Under the pieces are notes generated by a model. That model was not told where the DNA came from, ran no database searches, and worked only from the letters and a program-made list of their open reading frames with translations. Positions 17,436-26,243 of a stretch of DNA of 64,000 nt are shown here, in pieces. Positions within the stretch are counted from its first letter, which is position 1; each line of letters opens with the position of its first letter. The DNA comes from Planctomycetota bacterium (lineage in GTDB: Bacteria; Planctomycetota; PLA2; JAEUHO01), in NCBI GenBank assembly GCA_029259775.1, contig JAJDEN010000027.1, positions 1 through 64,000 of the forward strand, given 5' to 3'. Position numbers and translations under genes: made by a program.

Positions 17436-18896
17436 ATGACGACACTCTTTCGCCCGACCTACCGGAGCAAGAACGGCCAGCAGCGAGAGTCCAGCCGCTG
17501 GTGGGTGCGCTACTCGCTGGGCGGCAAGACCCTCCGCGTAGGCACAGGCCTCACCGACAAGCGTGCCGCGGAGCTTCGCGCCGGGGAAATCGTGCGCCGC
17601 GCCGAGATGCAGGCGGCGGGCATCTCCGACCCCTTCGAGCAACACGTCACCGTACCGTTGCGAGAGCACGTGGACGACTTCCTCGCCGAGCTGGGTTCGC
17701 GCGACCTGAACGAGAAGTACGTCGCCGACCGCGTCACGTGCCTGCGCGAGTTCGAGGAGGCGAGTGCGATCAGCAGGCTCTCGGATCTGACGCCGGAGGT
17801 GGTGACGCGCTGGATGGGCCAGCTGCGTGGCCGAAAGCTCTCGGCACGTAGCGTGAACAGGCGGCTTGCCGCCGTGCGTCAGTTGGGCCGTTGGCTCAGG
17901 CGCGCAAGGCGCCTGGCGTTTGATCCGTTCGACGGCGTCAAGCCGCTCAACGACAAGACCGATCGCCGCCACGTCCGCCGGGCGCTGACGCCGGCCGAGA
18001 TCACGCGCCTTCTCGATGCGGCCCGAGAGCGGCCCCTGGAGGCAGCGCGGGCCGCACGGGCGAGGGCAGAGGTGAGCGAGCTCGAGGTTAAGAGGCTCGA
18101 GAGGATCGGGCAGACGAGGGCCTTGATCTACGCGCTGGCGCTGGGAACAGGGCTTCGCCGTGGCGAGTTGCAGCGGCTTCGCCACGCGGACCTCGACCTT
18201 GAGGGCGGCGTGCTCACGGTGCCCGCCGTCTCGGCCAAGGCCAGGTGCGAGCAGCGCGTGCCACTCAGGAAGGACCTCTGCGAGAGGATCCGGACGTTCA
18301 TGGCGCGTTCGGGCCTTAGGGAGAGCGGCTCCCCGGTGTTCCCGACGGGTTCCTTCCCAGCGATCCGCACCTTCTGGAAGGATCTGGAGTGCGCCGACAT
18401 TCCGCGCCGCGACGAGGACGGACGGGTCGTCGACTTTCACGCGCTGAGGACGACGTTCGTTTCCGGCCTTGCGGCGGCGGGCGTCCATCCGCGTGTGGCG
18501 CAAGCGCTCGCGCGTCACTCGAGCGTCGACCTCACGATGTCGGCGTACATGGACCTGAGCCTGCTTGACCTTCGCGGTGCTGTCGAAGAGCTACCGCTCG
18601 GCGACGCGCAACGCGCATCCGAGAGGCACATGGCCGAGGAGCAAAGCGCAGATGCACTTTGCCGCGGGCTTTGCCGCTCGACGCCCACGTCGGCGCATTT
18701 CACTGCACTTACGCGCACACGAGAAGCCGGTCAGCAAAGTGCGGATGGCGACCACAGAAACGACGCAAGTCGCGGTCACACCAAGGGGTTAGATGGTGGA
18801 GCGCCCGATCGGGTTCGAACCGACGACATTCAGCTTGGGAAGCTGATGCTCTACCAACTGAGCTACGGGCGCGCTCCGGAAGCGTCCGGAAGGTAG
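17436..18896 (+). CDS. Tyrosine recombinase / integrase 2, running through tRNA-Gly
   Basis: 486 residues from ATG 17436 (GGAG seven bases upstream); earlier in-frame ATGs lack a site. The catalytic domain is complete: Arg in GTGLRRGELQRL, Lys in SAKARCEQRV, HALRTTF, ARHSSVDLT, and nucleophile Tyr in SAYMDLSL. After the usual C-terminus an extra tail of roughly 90 residues ends in VRTDDIQLGKLMLYQLSYGR, which is the antisense translation of tRNA-Gly. The gene's 3' end is therefore the integration site, with the recombinase next to the tRNA 3' end. The natural stop before integration was probably elsewhere. Confidence 0.88.
   Translation: MTTLFRPTYRSKNGQQRESSRWWVRYSLGGKTLRVGTGLTDKRAAELRAGEIVRRAEMQAAGISDPFEQHVTVPLREHVDDFLAELGSRDLNEKYVADRVTCLREFEEASAISRLSDLTPEVVTRWMGQLRGRKLSARSVNRRLAAVRQLGRWLRRARRLAFDPFDGVKPLNDKTDRRHVRRALTPAEITRLLDAARERPLEAARAARARAEVSELEVKRLERIGQTRALIYALALGTGLRRGELQRLRHADLDLEGGVLTVPAVSAKARCEQRVPLRKDLCERIRTFMARSGLRESGSPVFPTGSFPAIRTFWKDLECADIPRRDEDGRVVDFHALRTTFVSGLAAAGVHPRVAQALARHSSVDLTMSAYMDLSLLDLRGAVEELPLGDAQRASERHMAEEQSADALCRGLCRSTPTSAHFTALTRTREAGQQSADGDHRNDASRGHTKGLDGGAPDRVRTDDIQLGKLMLYQLSYGRAPEASGR
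18641..18747. repeat. Candidate arm-type direct repeats near the attachment site
   Basis: GCAAAGCGCAGATG (18641-18654) recurs as GCAAAGTGCGGATG (18734-18747), identical at 12 of 14 positions. An inverted GCAAAGTGC lies at 18654-18662. They are 50-160 bases from the tRNA 3' end, where integrase arm sites would be expected. Confidence 0.35.
18797..18872 (-). tRNA. tRNA-Gly (anticodon CCC)
   Basis: The full cloverleaf can be drawn on the minus strand: acceptor GCGCCCG/CGGGCGC, D-stem GCTC/GAGC, anticodon stem TCAGC/GCTGA with loop TTCCCAA (anticodon CCC), T-stem GTCGG/CCGAT with loop TTCGAAC, and encoded CCA. Its 3' end points at the integrase gene, so it is the likely integration target of the island. 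Confidence 0.95.
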
Positions 18897-18980
18897 GTCT
18901 CCCCAGGGGCATCGTCAAGGCAGGCTCCGTCCGCTACCCTTGACGGCGGCCGGCCCACCCAGGCCGCGGAGGCCACGTCC

Positions 18981-21020
18981 ATGAGCATTCGCTGGAAGCT
19001 GATCACCGGCGCGCTGTCGTTCCTGCTGCTGTTCGTCGCCGTTTTCGTGGCCACCACCTTCGTTACCTCGAGCCAGAAGGCCGACGGCCTGGTCATCAAC
19101 CTGGCCGGCCAGCAGCGCACCACCAGCGAGAAGATGACCAAGGAGATCCTCGCCTACGCCGAGGACCCGAGTGAGGAGAACTGGGAGGCCTTCGGACGCT
19201 CCAAGGCGCTCTTCGCCGCGACCCACAAGGCACTCACACGAGGGGGCGCCGCACCCAAGATGATGGGCGACGTCGTCGAGACCGACGAGGTACCCGCCGC
19301 CAACGACGACACCATCAAGACGAAGCTCACGGAGGTCCAAGCGACCTTCGACGCCTTCGTGCAGGCGTCCGACAAGCTCGACGCCGAGGCGCGCGCCGCC
19401 AAGGACGAAGGCGACATGGTCGTCGCGCAAGCGCCCGAGCTGCTCGCCAAGCTAAGCGCCGTGCTGAAGCGTGCACAAGCGGTAGCCAGCAACGAAATGC
19501 TCGACGCCGAGGCGCGCGCCGAGTGGACGCAGATCATCAACCTCGCCTCGCGCCAGAGCCTCATGGCGCAGAAACTCGGCACGCTCGCGCTCACCTACCT
19601 GCGCGCGCCCACCGAGGATGGCAAGCAGGCCCTGGAGGTCGCCCTCGAGATCTTCGATGGCACGCACAGTTCGCTGACGTCCGGTGGGACCGTCCTGCTC
19701 GACGTCGACGACGAGAACAGCGGCGTCATGATGGCCGCCGCCCCCAACGTGCGCGTGCAGCAGGCGCTCGCCGAAGCCGGCGAGGCGTGGGACGTGTTCC
19801 GCCGTGCGCTGCGCGGGCTCGAGCTCGCCGCCGTCGCGCGCGCCGGCGCGGTCAAGGCAGCCCTCCGCCACTCCCCCACCATCCTCGCTGCGATGACCGT
19901 CGTCGTGAACCGTGCGCAGGCGCTGTCGGAGAAGAAGGTCACGACGATCCAGACCGTGCAGATCGGCGCGCTCGCGCTGGGCATCCTGCTCGTGATCTTC
20001 GCGTCGCTGATGGGCAACAGGATCGGCACCAACGTGATCCGGGCCGTAGACGCCGCCGAGACGATCGCGGACGGAGATCTCACCCACCGCAGCGAGACGA
20101 TGTCGAAGGACGAGACCGGCCGCCTCCTTGGATCGCTCAACGACATGACCCACCAGCTCAGCGAGCTCGTGCAGCAAGTGCAGCTCTCGGGCGTGAGCGT
20201 GGGCAGCTCGTCGACGCAGATCGCCGCCAGCGCCAAGCGCCAGGAGTCCGCCGTCAGCGACCTCTCGTCCACAGCGACCCAGATCGCAGCGACGTCGACG
20301 GAGATCTCGGCCACGGCCGACGAGTTGCTCGCCACGATGAACGCCGTCGGCGAGGTCTCCGAAGGCACGTCGCGCGACGCGGCCAACAGCAAGCGCGGCC
20401 TGGAGGACATGGAGCGCACCATGTCGCAGATGGTCGAGAGCACCGAAGCGGTGCAGGAGCGCCTCTCGGCGATCAGCGAGAAGACCGCGAAGATCTCCAG
20501 CGTCGTGACGACGATCATGAAGATCGCCCAGCAGACGAACCTCATCTCGCTCAACGCCGCCATCGAAGCGGAAAATGCCGGCGAGCTCGGGCTGGGCTTC
20601 GCCGTCGTCGCCAAGGAAGTGCGGCGCCTGGCCGACCAGACGTCGAAAGCCTCCAAGGGCATCGAGCAGATGGTGCAGGAGATGCAATCCGCCGTGGCCA
20701 CCGCCGTCATGGGCATGGATGGGTTCTCGACCGACATCCGCAGCGGCTCCGCGTCCGTGAACACCGTCGCGACCCGGCTGGGCAAGATCATCGAACAGGT
20801 CGAGGATCTCGTTCCTCAGTTCGATTCCGTGCGCGAGGGCATGTCGGCCCAGGCGCAGGGTGCGGGTCAGATCGCCGACGGCGTGCGCCAGATCGTCGAC
20901 TCGTCGGAGGAGACCGCCCTCTCGGTCCGACAGACGAACGCCGCGATCATGCAACTGGCCCGCGCTTCCGAGGAGCTCCAGAGCGGTGTCTCACGCTTCC
21001 GCGTGAACGGCGACGCGTGA
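18981..21020 (+). CDS. Methyl-accepting chemotaxis protein with PilJ-type sensor
   Basis: 679 residues; GGAGG lies eight bases upstream of the ATG. One membrane helix (about 8-27) precedes an extracytoplasmic sensor of PilJ/nitrate-sensor type with two related segments, [18 protein letters not shown] (about 38) and [16 protein letters not shown] (about 180). A second helix lies at about 330-350, then a HAMP region (about 350-400). The signalling hairpin near residue 525 carries [19 protein letters not shown]. It should pass ligand state to a CheA-CheW array. It is convergent with the Wsp-like operon, a natural partner, although it could serve another array. Confidence 0.88.
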   Translation: MSIRWKLITGALSFLLLFVAVFVATTFVTSSQKADGLVINLAGQQRTTSEKMTKEILAYAEDPSEENWEAFGRSKALFAATHKALTRGGAAPKMMGDVVETDEVPAANDDTIKTKLTEVQATFDAFVQASDKLDAEARAAKDEGDMVVAQAPELLAKLSAVLKRAQAVASNEMLDAEARAEWTQIINLASRQSLMAQKLGTLALTYLRAPTEDGKQALEVALEIFDGTHSSLTSGGTVLLDVDDENSGVMMAAAPNVRVQQALAEAGEAWDVFRRALRGLELAAVARAGAVKAALRHSPTILAAMTVVVNRAQALSEKKVTTIQTVQIGALALGILLVIFASLMGNRIGTNVIRAVDAAETIADGDLTHRSETMSKDETGRLLGSLNDMTHQLSELVQQVQLSGVSVGSSSTQIAASAKRQESAVSDLSSTATQIAATSTEISATADELLATMNAVGEVSEGTSRDAANSKRGLEDMERTMSQMVESTEAVQERLSAISEKTAKISSVVTTIMKIAQQTNLISLNAAIEAENAGELGLGFAVVAKEVRRLADQTSKASKGIEQMVQEMQSAVATAVMGMDGFSTDIRSGSASVNTVATRLGKIIEQVEDLVPQFDSVREGMSAQAQGAGQIADGVRQIVDSSEETALSVRQTNAAIMQLARASEELQSGVSRFRVNGDA

Positions 21021-21054
21021 ACGGCAAGACGTAGGCGCCAACGCCGAGTCTTCG

Positions 21055-22263
21055 CTAGGCGAAGTCGATCTGCACGAGCGATACGTCATCGTCGAACTCA
21101 GCGGCCGCGCGCTCGCGCTTGGCTGTCTCCATCATCGCATCGAGCGTGCGGGCCGATGCGTCCTGGAACACGTCGATGAACTCCTCGTGCGTGCGTACGC
21201 GGCCATCGGCGCCCCGGATCTCGTAGACCCCATCGCTGTAGATGAACATGCGGGCACCGGGCGCGACTTTGCGCAGGCAGGTCTGGTAGTCGAGGTCCGG
21301 CAGCACGCCGGGCATGGGCCCCCCGGACTCGAGCAGGGTGGGTTCTCCGGCGACGGCCGGGTCGTCGAAGTAGACGGCGGCCGGATGGCCCGCCCCGGCC
21401 CACGCCAGCTCCCGCGTCGAGCGTTTGAAGACGCCGTACCAGATCGTGAAGAACTTCCCGTCGTGATCCTGCGTGCGGAACGTGTTGTTGAGCTGGCTCA
21501 CGACGCCGCCCGGATTGCGGAAGTCGGTGTTGGGCAGCGTGCGCGAGCGCAGGGTGGTGAGCACCGACACGCCCAACAGAGCCGAGCCGACACCATGTCC
21601 GCTCACGTCCAGCAGGTACATGGCGAAGTGGTCGTCGTCCAGCCAGTGGTAGCCGAACGCATCACCGCCCAGCGAGGCCGACGGAATGAAGCGCCAGTCC
21701 GCCAGCAAGCCGTCCGTCACAGGCTCGGGCAGCAGCGACTGCACGTACCGGGCGGCCTGCTCGAGGTCCTCGGCGATCGCCTTCTCCTTCTTGGCCAGCT
21801 CGCGGTAGGCCTCGTCGCGCTGCAGGCGTGAGACGTAACCGTCGGAGTGATGCCGGATGCGCGCGACGAGCTCGACGGGGTCGGGCAGCTTCACGAGGTA
21901 GTCGTTGGCGCCGTTCGCGAAGGCCTCGGCCTTCGTCGCGGGCTCTTCCTTCGTGGAGAGCACGATCAGCGGGATCCGGCGCGTCGTTTCTTCGGCGCGG
22001 AAGCGCTTCACGAGCTCGAGGCCGTCCAACTGCGGCATGACCAGGTCCGAGAGGATGACTGTCGTCTCCTCGGCGGCGGCCAGCTCGATGGCTTGCGTCG
22101 GATCGTTGCAGTAGCGGAACTTGATGTCCGTATGCGCGGCCAGCATGCGTCGCACGGCCTCGCCGATGATGGGCTGGTCGTCCACGAGCAGGACGCTGAC
22201 GACGTGGTCAGGCAGCCGCTCGGCGATCGCTTCGGGAGTGTCGGCCGTAATCACGTCGGACAT
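21055..22263 (-). CDS. WspR-like receiver fused to PP2C/SpoIIE phosphatase
   Basis: 402 residues from ATG 22263 (GGGAGG upstream), four bases after cheB, last gene of the operon. Residues 20-140 are a receiver with acidic pair D28/D29, phospho-acceptor D73 (VILSDLVMP) and K125. Its sequence (LVDDQPIIGEAVRRML, LSTKEEP, GANDYLVKLPD, then VARIRHHS and LQRDEAYREL) follows WspR receivers closely. After a helical linker (150-180), residues 190-400 form a PP2C-type Ser/Thr phosphatase: GGDAFG, DVSGHGVGSALLG, YSDGVYE and FDDDVSLVQI give the metal-binding Asp residues. No GGDEF domain is present. The likely output is dephosphorylation of an anti-sigma-antagonist type protein. Confidence 0.92.
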   Translation of the reverse strand: MSDVITADTPEAIAERLPDHVVSVLLVDDQPIIGEAVRRMLAAHTDIKFRYCNDPTQAIELAAAEETTVILSDLVMPQLDGLELVKRFRAEETTRRIPLIVLSTKEEPATKAEAFANGANDYLVKLPDPVELVARIRHHSDGYVSRLQRDEAYRELAKKEKAIAEDLEQAARYVQSLLPEPVTDGLLADWRFIPSASLGGDAFGYHWLDDDHFAMYLLDVSGHGVGSALLGVSVLTTLRSRTLPNTDFRNPGGVVSQLNNTFRTQDHDGKFFTIWYGVFKRSTRELAWAGAGHPAAVYFDDPAVAGEPTLLESGGPMPGVLPDLDYQTCLRKVAPGARMFIYSDGVYEIRGADGRVRTHEEFIDVFQDASARTLDAMMETAKRERAAAEFDDDVSLVQIDFA

Positions 22264-22267
22264 GGTC

Positions 22268-23335
22268 TCAGGAACCTCCCGCGTCGCTCGAGGATTCGGC
22301 GGCGGCCGCGAGCCTCTTCCATGCGCGTTCGATGCGAGCGCCCATCTGGTCGATCGGCACGACGGCGGAAGCCGCGCCGCACTCGGCCGCCGCCTTCGGC
22401 ATGCCGTAGACCACGGACGTGGCCTCGTCCTGGGCAAGCGTGCCCCAGCCCGCGTCCTTGAGCTTGCCGAGGCCCTTCGCGCCGTCCTGCCCCATGCCGG
22501 TCAAGAGCGCCGCGGCGCCCGGCGTCGGCCAGCTGCGCTTGAGACTCTGGAAGAACACGTCCACACTGGGGCGGTAGACGAGGTCCTTGGGGTCCGGCTC
22601 GTAGCGCATGCGTCGCGAGAGGCCCATGACCAGGTGGTCGCTGCTCGAAGCGACATGGATCGTGCCGGCCTCGGGCGCGTCGCCTGCCTGAATGGGCTGG
22701 GCGGGCCAGCCCGTCTGGCGGCTCAACCACTCCACCAAGCCCGGCACGAACGCCTCGTCCAGATGCTGGACGACGACGACGGCGGGACGGAACGCCTCGC
22801 TGAAGCCTGTGATCGTGTCGACGATCGCCTGCGGACCGCCGGTGGAGGCGCCGATGACGACGAGTCGCTCCGCGGGCATCGACGGCGGCGGGAACGAGCC
22901 GGAGGAACTGCGCTTGCGCAGCGCCTTGAGCTCCGGCACCGGCTGCGTCAGCCGCCGGATCGTGTTCATCTTGCGTAGGACCGGCTCGTGGTCCTTGAGC
23001 GAGCCGTCCGCATTGAAGGTCGGACCGCTGACCGCGTCCAGCGCGCCGGCACCAAGCGCGTGGAACACCTTCGAGAGGTTGCCTTCGACGGTCGCCGTCA
23101 CAACGAGGATCGGACACGGCGAGTTGCGCATGATGCGACGGGTGGCTTCCACGCCGTCCAGGTTCGGCATGATGAGATCCATGAGGATGAGGTCCGGAAC
23201 ATCCGCCGCGCACATCGTTACGGCCTGCTCGCCGTCTTCGGCGATCCACGCGACCTCCCCGTCGTCGGCCGTCAGGACGAGCCTGCTCAGCGCAAGCTGC
23301 GCGAGCTTGAGGTCGTTGACGATGGCGATCCTCAC
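22268..23335 (-). CDS. cheB: CheB/WspF-type protein-glutamate methylesterase
   Basis: 355 residues. The N-terminal receiver has phospho-acceptor D53 (LILMDLIMP); the usual first acidic pair is Asn-Asp (IAIVNDLKLA), as in several WspF-like proteins. The C-terminal esterase domain has catalytic Ser164 (IGASTGGPQA), His191 (VVQHLDE) and Asp284 (GMGQDGA). It removes methyl groups from receptor glutamates and resets the array. Its start overlaps the cheA stop by four bases (ATGA). In Wsp systems loss of this protein locks the pathway on. Confidence 0.93.
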   Translation of the reverse strand: MRIAIVNDLKLAQLALSRLVLTADDGEVAWIAEDGEQAVTMCAADVPDLILMDLIMPNLDGVEATRRIMRNSPCPILVVTATVEGNLSKVFHALGAGALDAVSGPTFNADGSLKDHEPVLRKMNTIRRLTQPVPELKALRKRSSSGSFPPPSMPAERLVVIGASTGGPQAIVDTITGFSEAFRPAVVVVQHLDEAFVPGLVEWLSRQTGWPAQPIQAGDAPEAGTIHVASSSDHLVMGLSRRMRYEPDPKDLVYRPSVDVFFQSLKRSWPTPGAAALLTGMGQDGAKGLGKLKDAGWGTLAQDEATSVVYGMPKAAAECGAASAVVPIDQMGARIERAWKRLAAAAESSSDAGGS

Positions 23336-25641
23336 GCGTCCCTCCGCTCGAGGGGGCCGCCGATCAGATCGGCGACCTCGCGCACGAGGGTCTCGTCGTG
23401 GAAGCTGCTCTTCGTGAGGTAGGCGTTGGCGCCCGCCTCCAGGCCGCGCATGCGGTCCTCTTCGGACTCCTTGTAGGAGACGATCATCACGGGGATCGCG
23501 CGCAGCCGCGCGTCGTCCCGGATGCGGCGGACGAGCTCGATGCCGTCCATGCGCGGCATGTCCACGTCACTCACGACGAGGTCGTAGTCCTGCGCCCGCA
23601 CGGTGTTCCACGCGTCAGCCCCGTCCACACACACATCGACCTCGTAGCCACGGTTGGCGAGCAGCTTGCGCTCGACTTCACGCACGGTGATGGAGTCGTC
23701 GACCACGAGGATCCGCTTGCGTGCCCGGCCTACGTCCGACCGCAGCTGGCTCGTTGCTCGGATGGTGCGCAGACGTCCCGCGTGCAGCAACTGATCCACG
23801 GAGTGGACGAGGTCTTGCACATCAACGATCACAAGGGGATTGCCTTCGGTGTCGAGCGCCACGGCGGAGACGTTGGCCACGGCGCCAAGCCGCCGGTCGA
23901 GCGTGCGGACGACGAGACTCTGCTCGCCCAGGTAGCGATCCACGGCCAGCCCGTACACCGCGTCGCCCGATTTCACGATCACGACGTACAGGACATCCGT
24001 AGGCTTCTGGCGAGCGCGCAGGCCCAGCACGTCGGCGGCAGGCACGAGCCCGATGACCCGGCCGTCGTGCTCGAAGCTCTGGCGGTTCTCGATCGACTGG
24101 ACGTCGGCCGCCTCGACGCGTACGAGCGACTCGATCTGTGTGAGCGGGAACGCGAAGGGCTCGCCGGCGATCTGGAGGATGGCGACGCGGATCACGGAGC
24201 GCGTGATCGGCAGGATCATCGTGAACCGCAGGCCCGCGGGGCGACGGCGGGCGCGAACCGTTCCGCCCGCCTCACGCACCATGCTGTGGACGACATCCAG
24301 GCCGACGCCGCGTCCTGAGATCTCGGTCACCGCCTGCTTCGTCGAGAAGCCCGGCAGGAAGAGGAACTCCATCAGCTCCGCCTCGGACAGGTCCTCTGCA
24401 ATGGCCGTAGTGATGAGGCCGCGGTCGACGATCCGCGTACGCAAGGCGTCCAGATCGATGCCGCGGCCGTCGTCCAGCACGTTGATCTCGAGCATGCCCG
24501 CGTGATGGCGCGCGACCAGTCGCAGCGAGCCCGTCGGCGGCTTGCCCGCAGCGTCTCGCGTCGCCTCGTCCTCGAGACCGTGATCGAGCGCGTTGCGCAA
24601 CATGTGGTTCAGCGGCGCTTCGAGGCGTTCGAGAATGTCGCGATCGACGGGCACGTCCCGCCCCTCGATCTCGAACTTCACCTTCTTGCCAAGATCCCGG
24701 GCGAGATCGCGCACCATGCGCGGGAAGGCCGTGACGCCCTCCGCGAAGGGCCGCATGCGACTCGTCAGCACCTGGCGGTACATGCGGCCGGCGAGGTCCG
24801 CGCTGTGACGCGACGCCTCGTCGAAGGTGGCGACGCGCTCCGCGATCAGTGCGAGCACCTCCTCGGTCTCGCGGCGGAGCGCCTCGAACGGATCGGGCTC
24901 AGGCACCTCGAAGCCATCGCGCTTGAGCCGGTCGCGTGTGCCCATGAGGCCCAAGCTGAGGCGCTCCACCCCACGCCGCAGACCGTCGAGCGCGTCGGTG
25001 TGCTCCGCCAGCCGGCGCGCCTGCACGACGGACTCGCCCGCGTAGCTGAGCATGCGCGTGAAGACCTCGGGGTCGACACGCACGGCCGAGGCGGCGCTGC
25101 GCAGCGTCGCCCCGGTGCTCGCCAGCGGCGCAGGCTCGGGTTCGGACGGGGGGTCTTGTTCGGGCTTGGGAGACGCCTCCGGATCGGACTGGGCAGCGGC
25201 CGCAGGAGCGGCCTCCTCGAGCTCGCCCTGCTTCGCCTGCTCGAGCCGGACGACGATGTCCGCCAGCACCCCCTTGTGCTCGGCAAAGAACGCATCGGTC
25301 TGGCCGTCCTGCAGGTCCCCGGTCTTGCGGAGCACGTCGGTGCCCGCGAGCAGCGCGTCGACCGCGCCGCCGCCAAGCACGACGCCGCCCTCCTGGGCGA
25401 GCACGAGCAGGTCCTCCATCGCGTGCGCCAGGGTGACGACCGCATCCAGGCCGACGATGCGCGCGGCGCCTTTCAGCGAGTGCGCTGCGCGCATGAGAGG
25501 TTCGATGAGGCCGAGATCCTCCGGCGCACTGTCGAGTTCGACGAGGCCCGCCTCGAGCGTGGCGGCATGCGTCTCCACCTCGGCCTGGAACAGGTCGAGC
25601 ATCGAGAATCCACTGAGGTCTTCGGGCGGCGGCACGCTCAT
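23332..25641 (-). CDS. cheA: CheA/WspE-type hybrid histidine kinase with receiver
   Basis: 769 residues. Order: HPt with phospho-His54 (RAAHSLKGAARIVG); a Pro/Glu-rich linker (about 140-175) and no obvious P2 domain; dimerisation helices; HATPase with N-box HMLRNALDHGLED and G boxes (ISGRGVGLDVV); CheW-like adaptor (about 470-610); C-terminal receiver (640-769) with D692 (LVVSDVDMPRMDG). CheA-REC hybrids of this kind phosphorylate both their own receiver and the separate output regulator. Stop and start overlaps on both sides (four bases each) tie it to the CheW and cheB genes. Confidence 0.94.
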   Translation of the reverse strand: MSVPPPEDLSGFSMLDLFQAEVETHAATLEAGLVELDSAPEDLGLIEPLMRAAHSLKGAARIVGLDAVVTLAHAMEDLLVLAQEGGVVLGGGAVDALLAGTDVLRKTGDLQDGQTDAFFAEHKGVLADIVVRLEQAKQGELEEAAPAAAAQSDPEASPKPEQDPPSEPEPAPLASTGATLRSAASAVRVDPEVFTRMLSYAGESVVQARRLAEHTDALDGLRRGVERLSLGLMGTRDRLKRDGFEVPEPDPFEALRRETEEVLALIAERVATFDEASRHSADLAGRMYRQVLTSRMRPFAEGVTAFPRMVRDLARDLGKKVKFEIEGRDVPVDRDILERLEAPLNHMLRNALDHGLEDEATRDAAGKPPTGSLRLVARHHAGMLEINVLDDGRGIDLDALRTRIVDRGLITTAIAEDLSEAELMEFLFLPGFSTKQAVTEISGRGVGLDVVHSMVREAGGTVRARRRPAGLRFTMILPITRSVIRVAILQIAGEPFAFPLTQIESLVRVEAADVQSIENRQSFEHDGRVIGLVPAADVLGLRARQKPTDVLYVVIVKSGDAVYGLAVDRYLGEQSLVVRTLDRRLGAVANVSAVALDTEGNPLVIVDVQDLVHSVDQLLHAGRLRTIRATSQLRSDVGRARKRILVVDDSITVREVERKLLANRGYEVDVCVDGADAWNTVRAQDYDLVVSDVDMPRMDGIELVRRIRDDARLRAIPVMIVSYKESEEDRMRGLEAGANAYLTKSSFHDETLVREVADLIGGPLERRDA

Positions 25642-26243
25642 TGGAGGCTCCGCGCCAGGCCCTCGAAGAGCCGCTTCGGGTCGATGCGGCCTGCGGGGCC
25701 CTCGGGCGTCTGGACGACCCCGTCCGTGAAGTGGATGGCGCTCTTGGTGACCGTGTCCTGCGCGCTCTTGAGTTGCGAGGCTTCGAAGCGCTCGAAGTCG
25801 AGGACGGCGTCGACAAGCAGGGCCCAGGTCTCGCCGTCCTGCTGCACGACGAGCATGCGGCGCTCGTCCTCCGCGCTCTCGCCCCCCTCCGGTTCGGCCT
25901 CCAGGCTGAACAGGGCGCGCAGGCTGGCGCAGAGGTGGATCTCGCCCCGCAGGCTCACGAGGCCGCGCAGCACGTCGCCCGTACGGCCCGGGACGGACCG
26001 CACCGGGGCGCGCGGGTGCACCTCGACGACGGTCTCGGTCGGCATGGCGAAGAGCTCGTCACCGAGGCGGAAGAGACCCACGGAGAAGCGCGTGCCGCGC
26101 TCTTCCTTGTCCATCGTGATCTTGAGCGTCTGCCGCCACGCCTCGAGATAGGCCTCCGGCGGCTCACGACCGAGCAGGCGCGCCGCCGCATCGGCGAGAC
26201 GGCCGCCCCCGCGCTCCGGGTTGGGCGCATCGCGCTCAGGCAT
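25638..26243 (-). CDS. cheW: CheW-type adaptor (WspD position)
   Basis: 201 residues. An N-terminal extension (ADAAARLLGREPPEAYLEAW) precedes a CheW SH3-like fold (about 55-170) with LRGLVSLRGEIHLCASLRAL. The extension resembles that of WspD. CheW proteins tie receptors to CheA. The start overlaps the cheR 3' end by eight bases. The second adaptor in the operon (27468-27965) lacks this extension, and the two probably hold different positions in the array, as in Wsp systems. Confidence 0.88.
   Translation of the reverse strand: MPERDAPNPERGGGRLADAAARLLGREPPEAYLEAWRQTLKITMDKEERGTRFSVGLFRLGDELFAMPTETVVEVHPRAPVRSVPGRTGDVLRGLVSLRGEIHLCASLRALFSLEAEPEGGESAEDERRMLVVQQDGETWALLVDAVLDFERFEASQLKSAQDTVTKSAIHFTDGVVQTPEGPAGRIDPKRLFEGLARSLQ

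Noticed and set aside
17097..18518. 473-codon minus-strand ORF
   Set aside because: Antisense of integrase 2, whose catalytic residues are complete.
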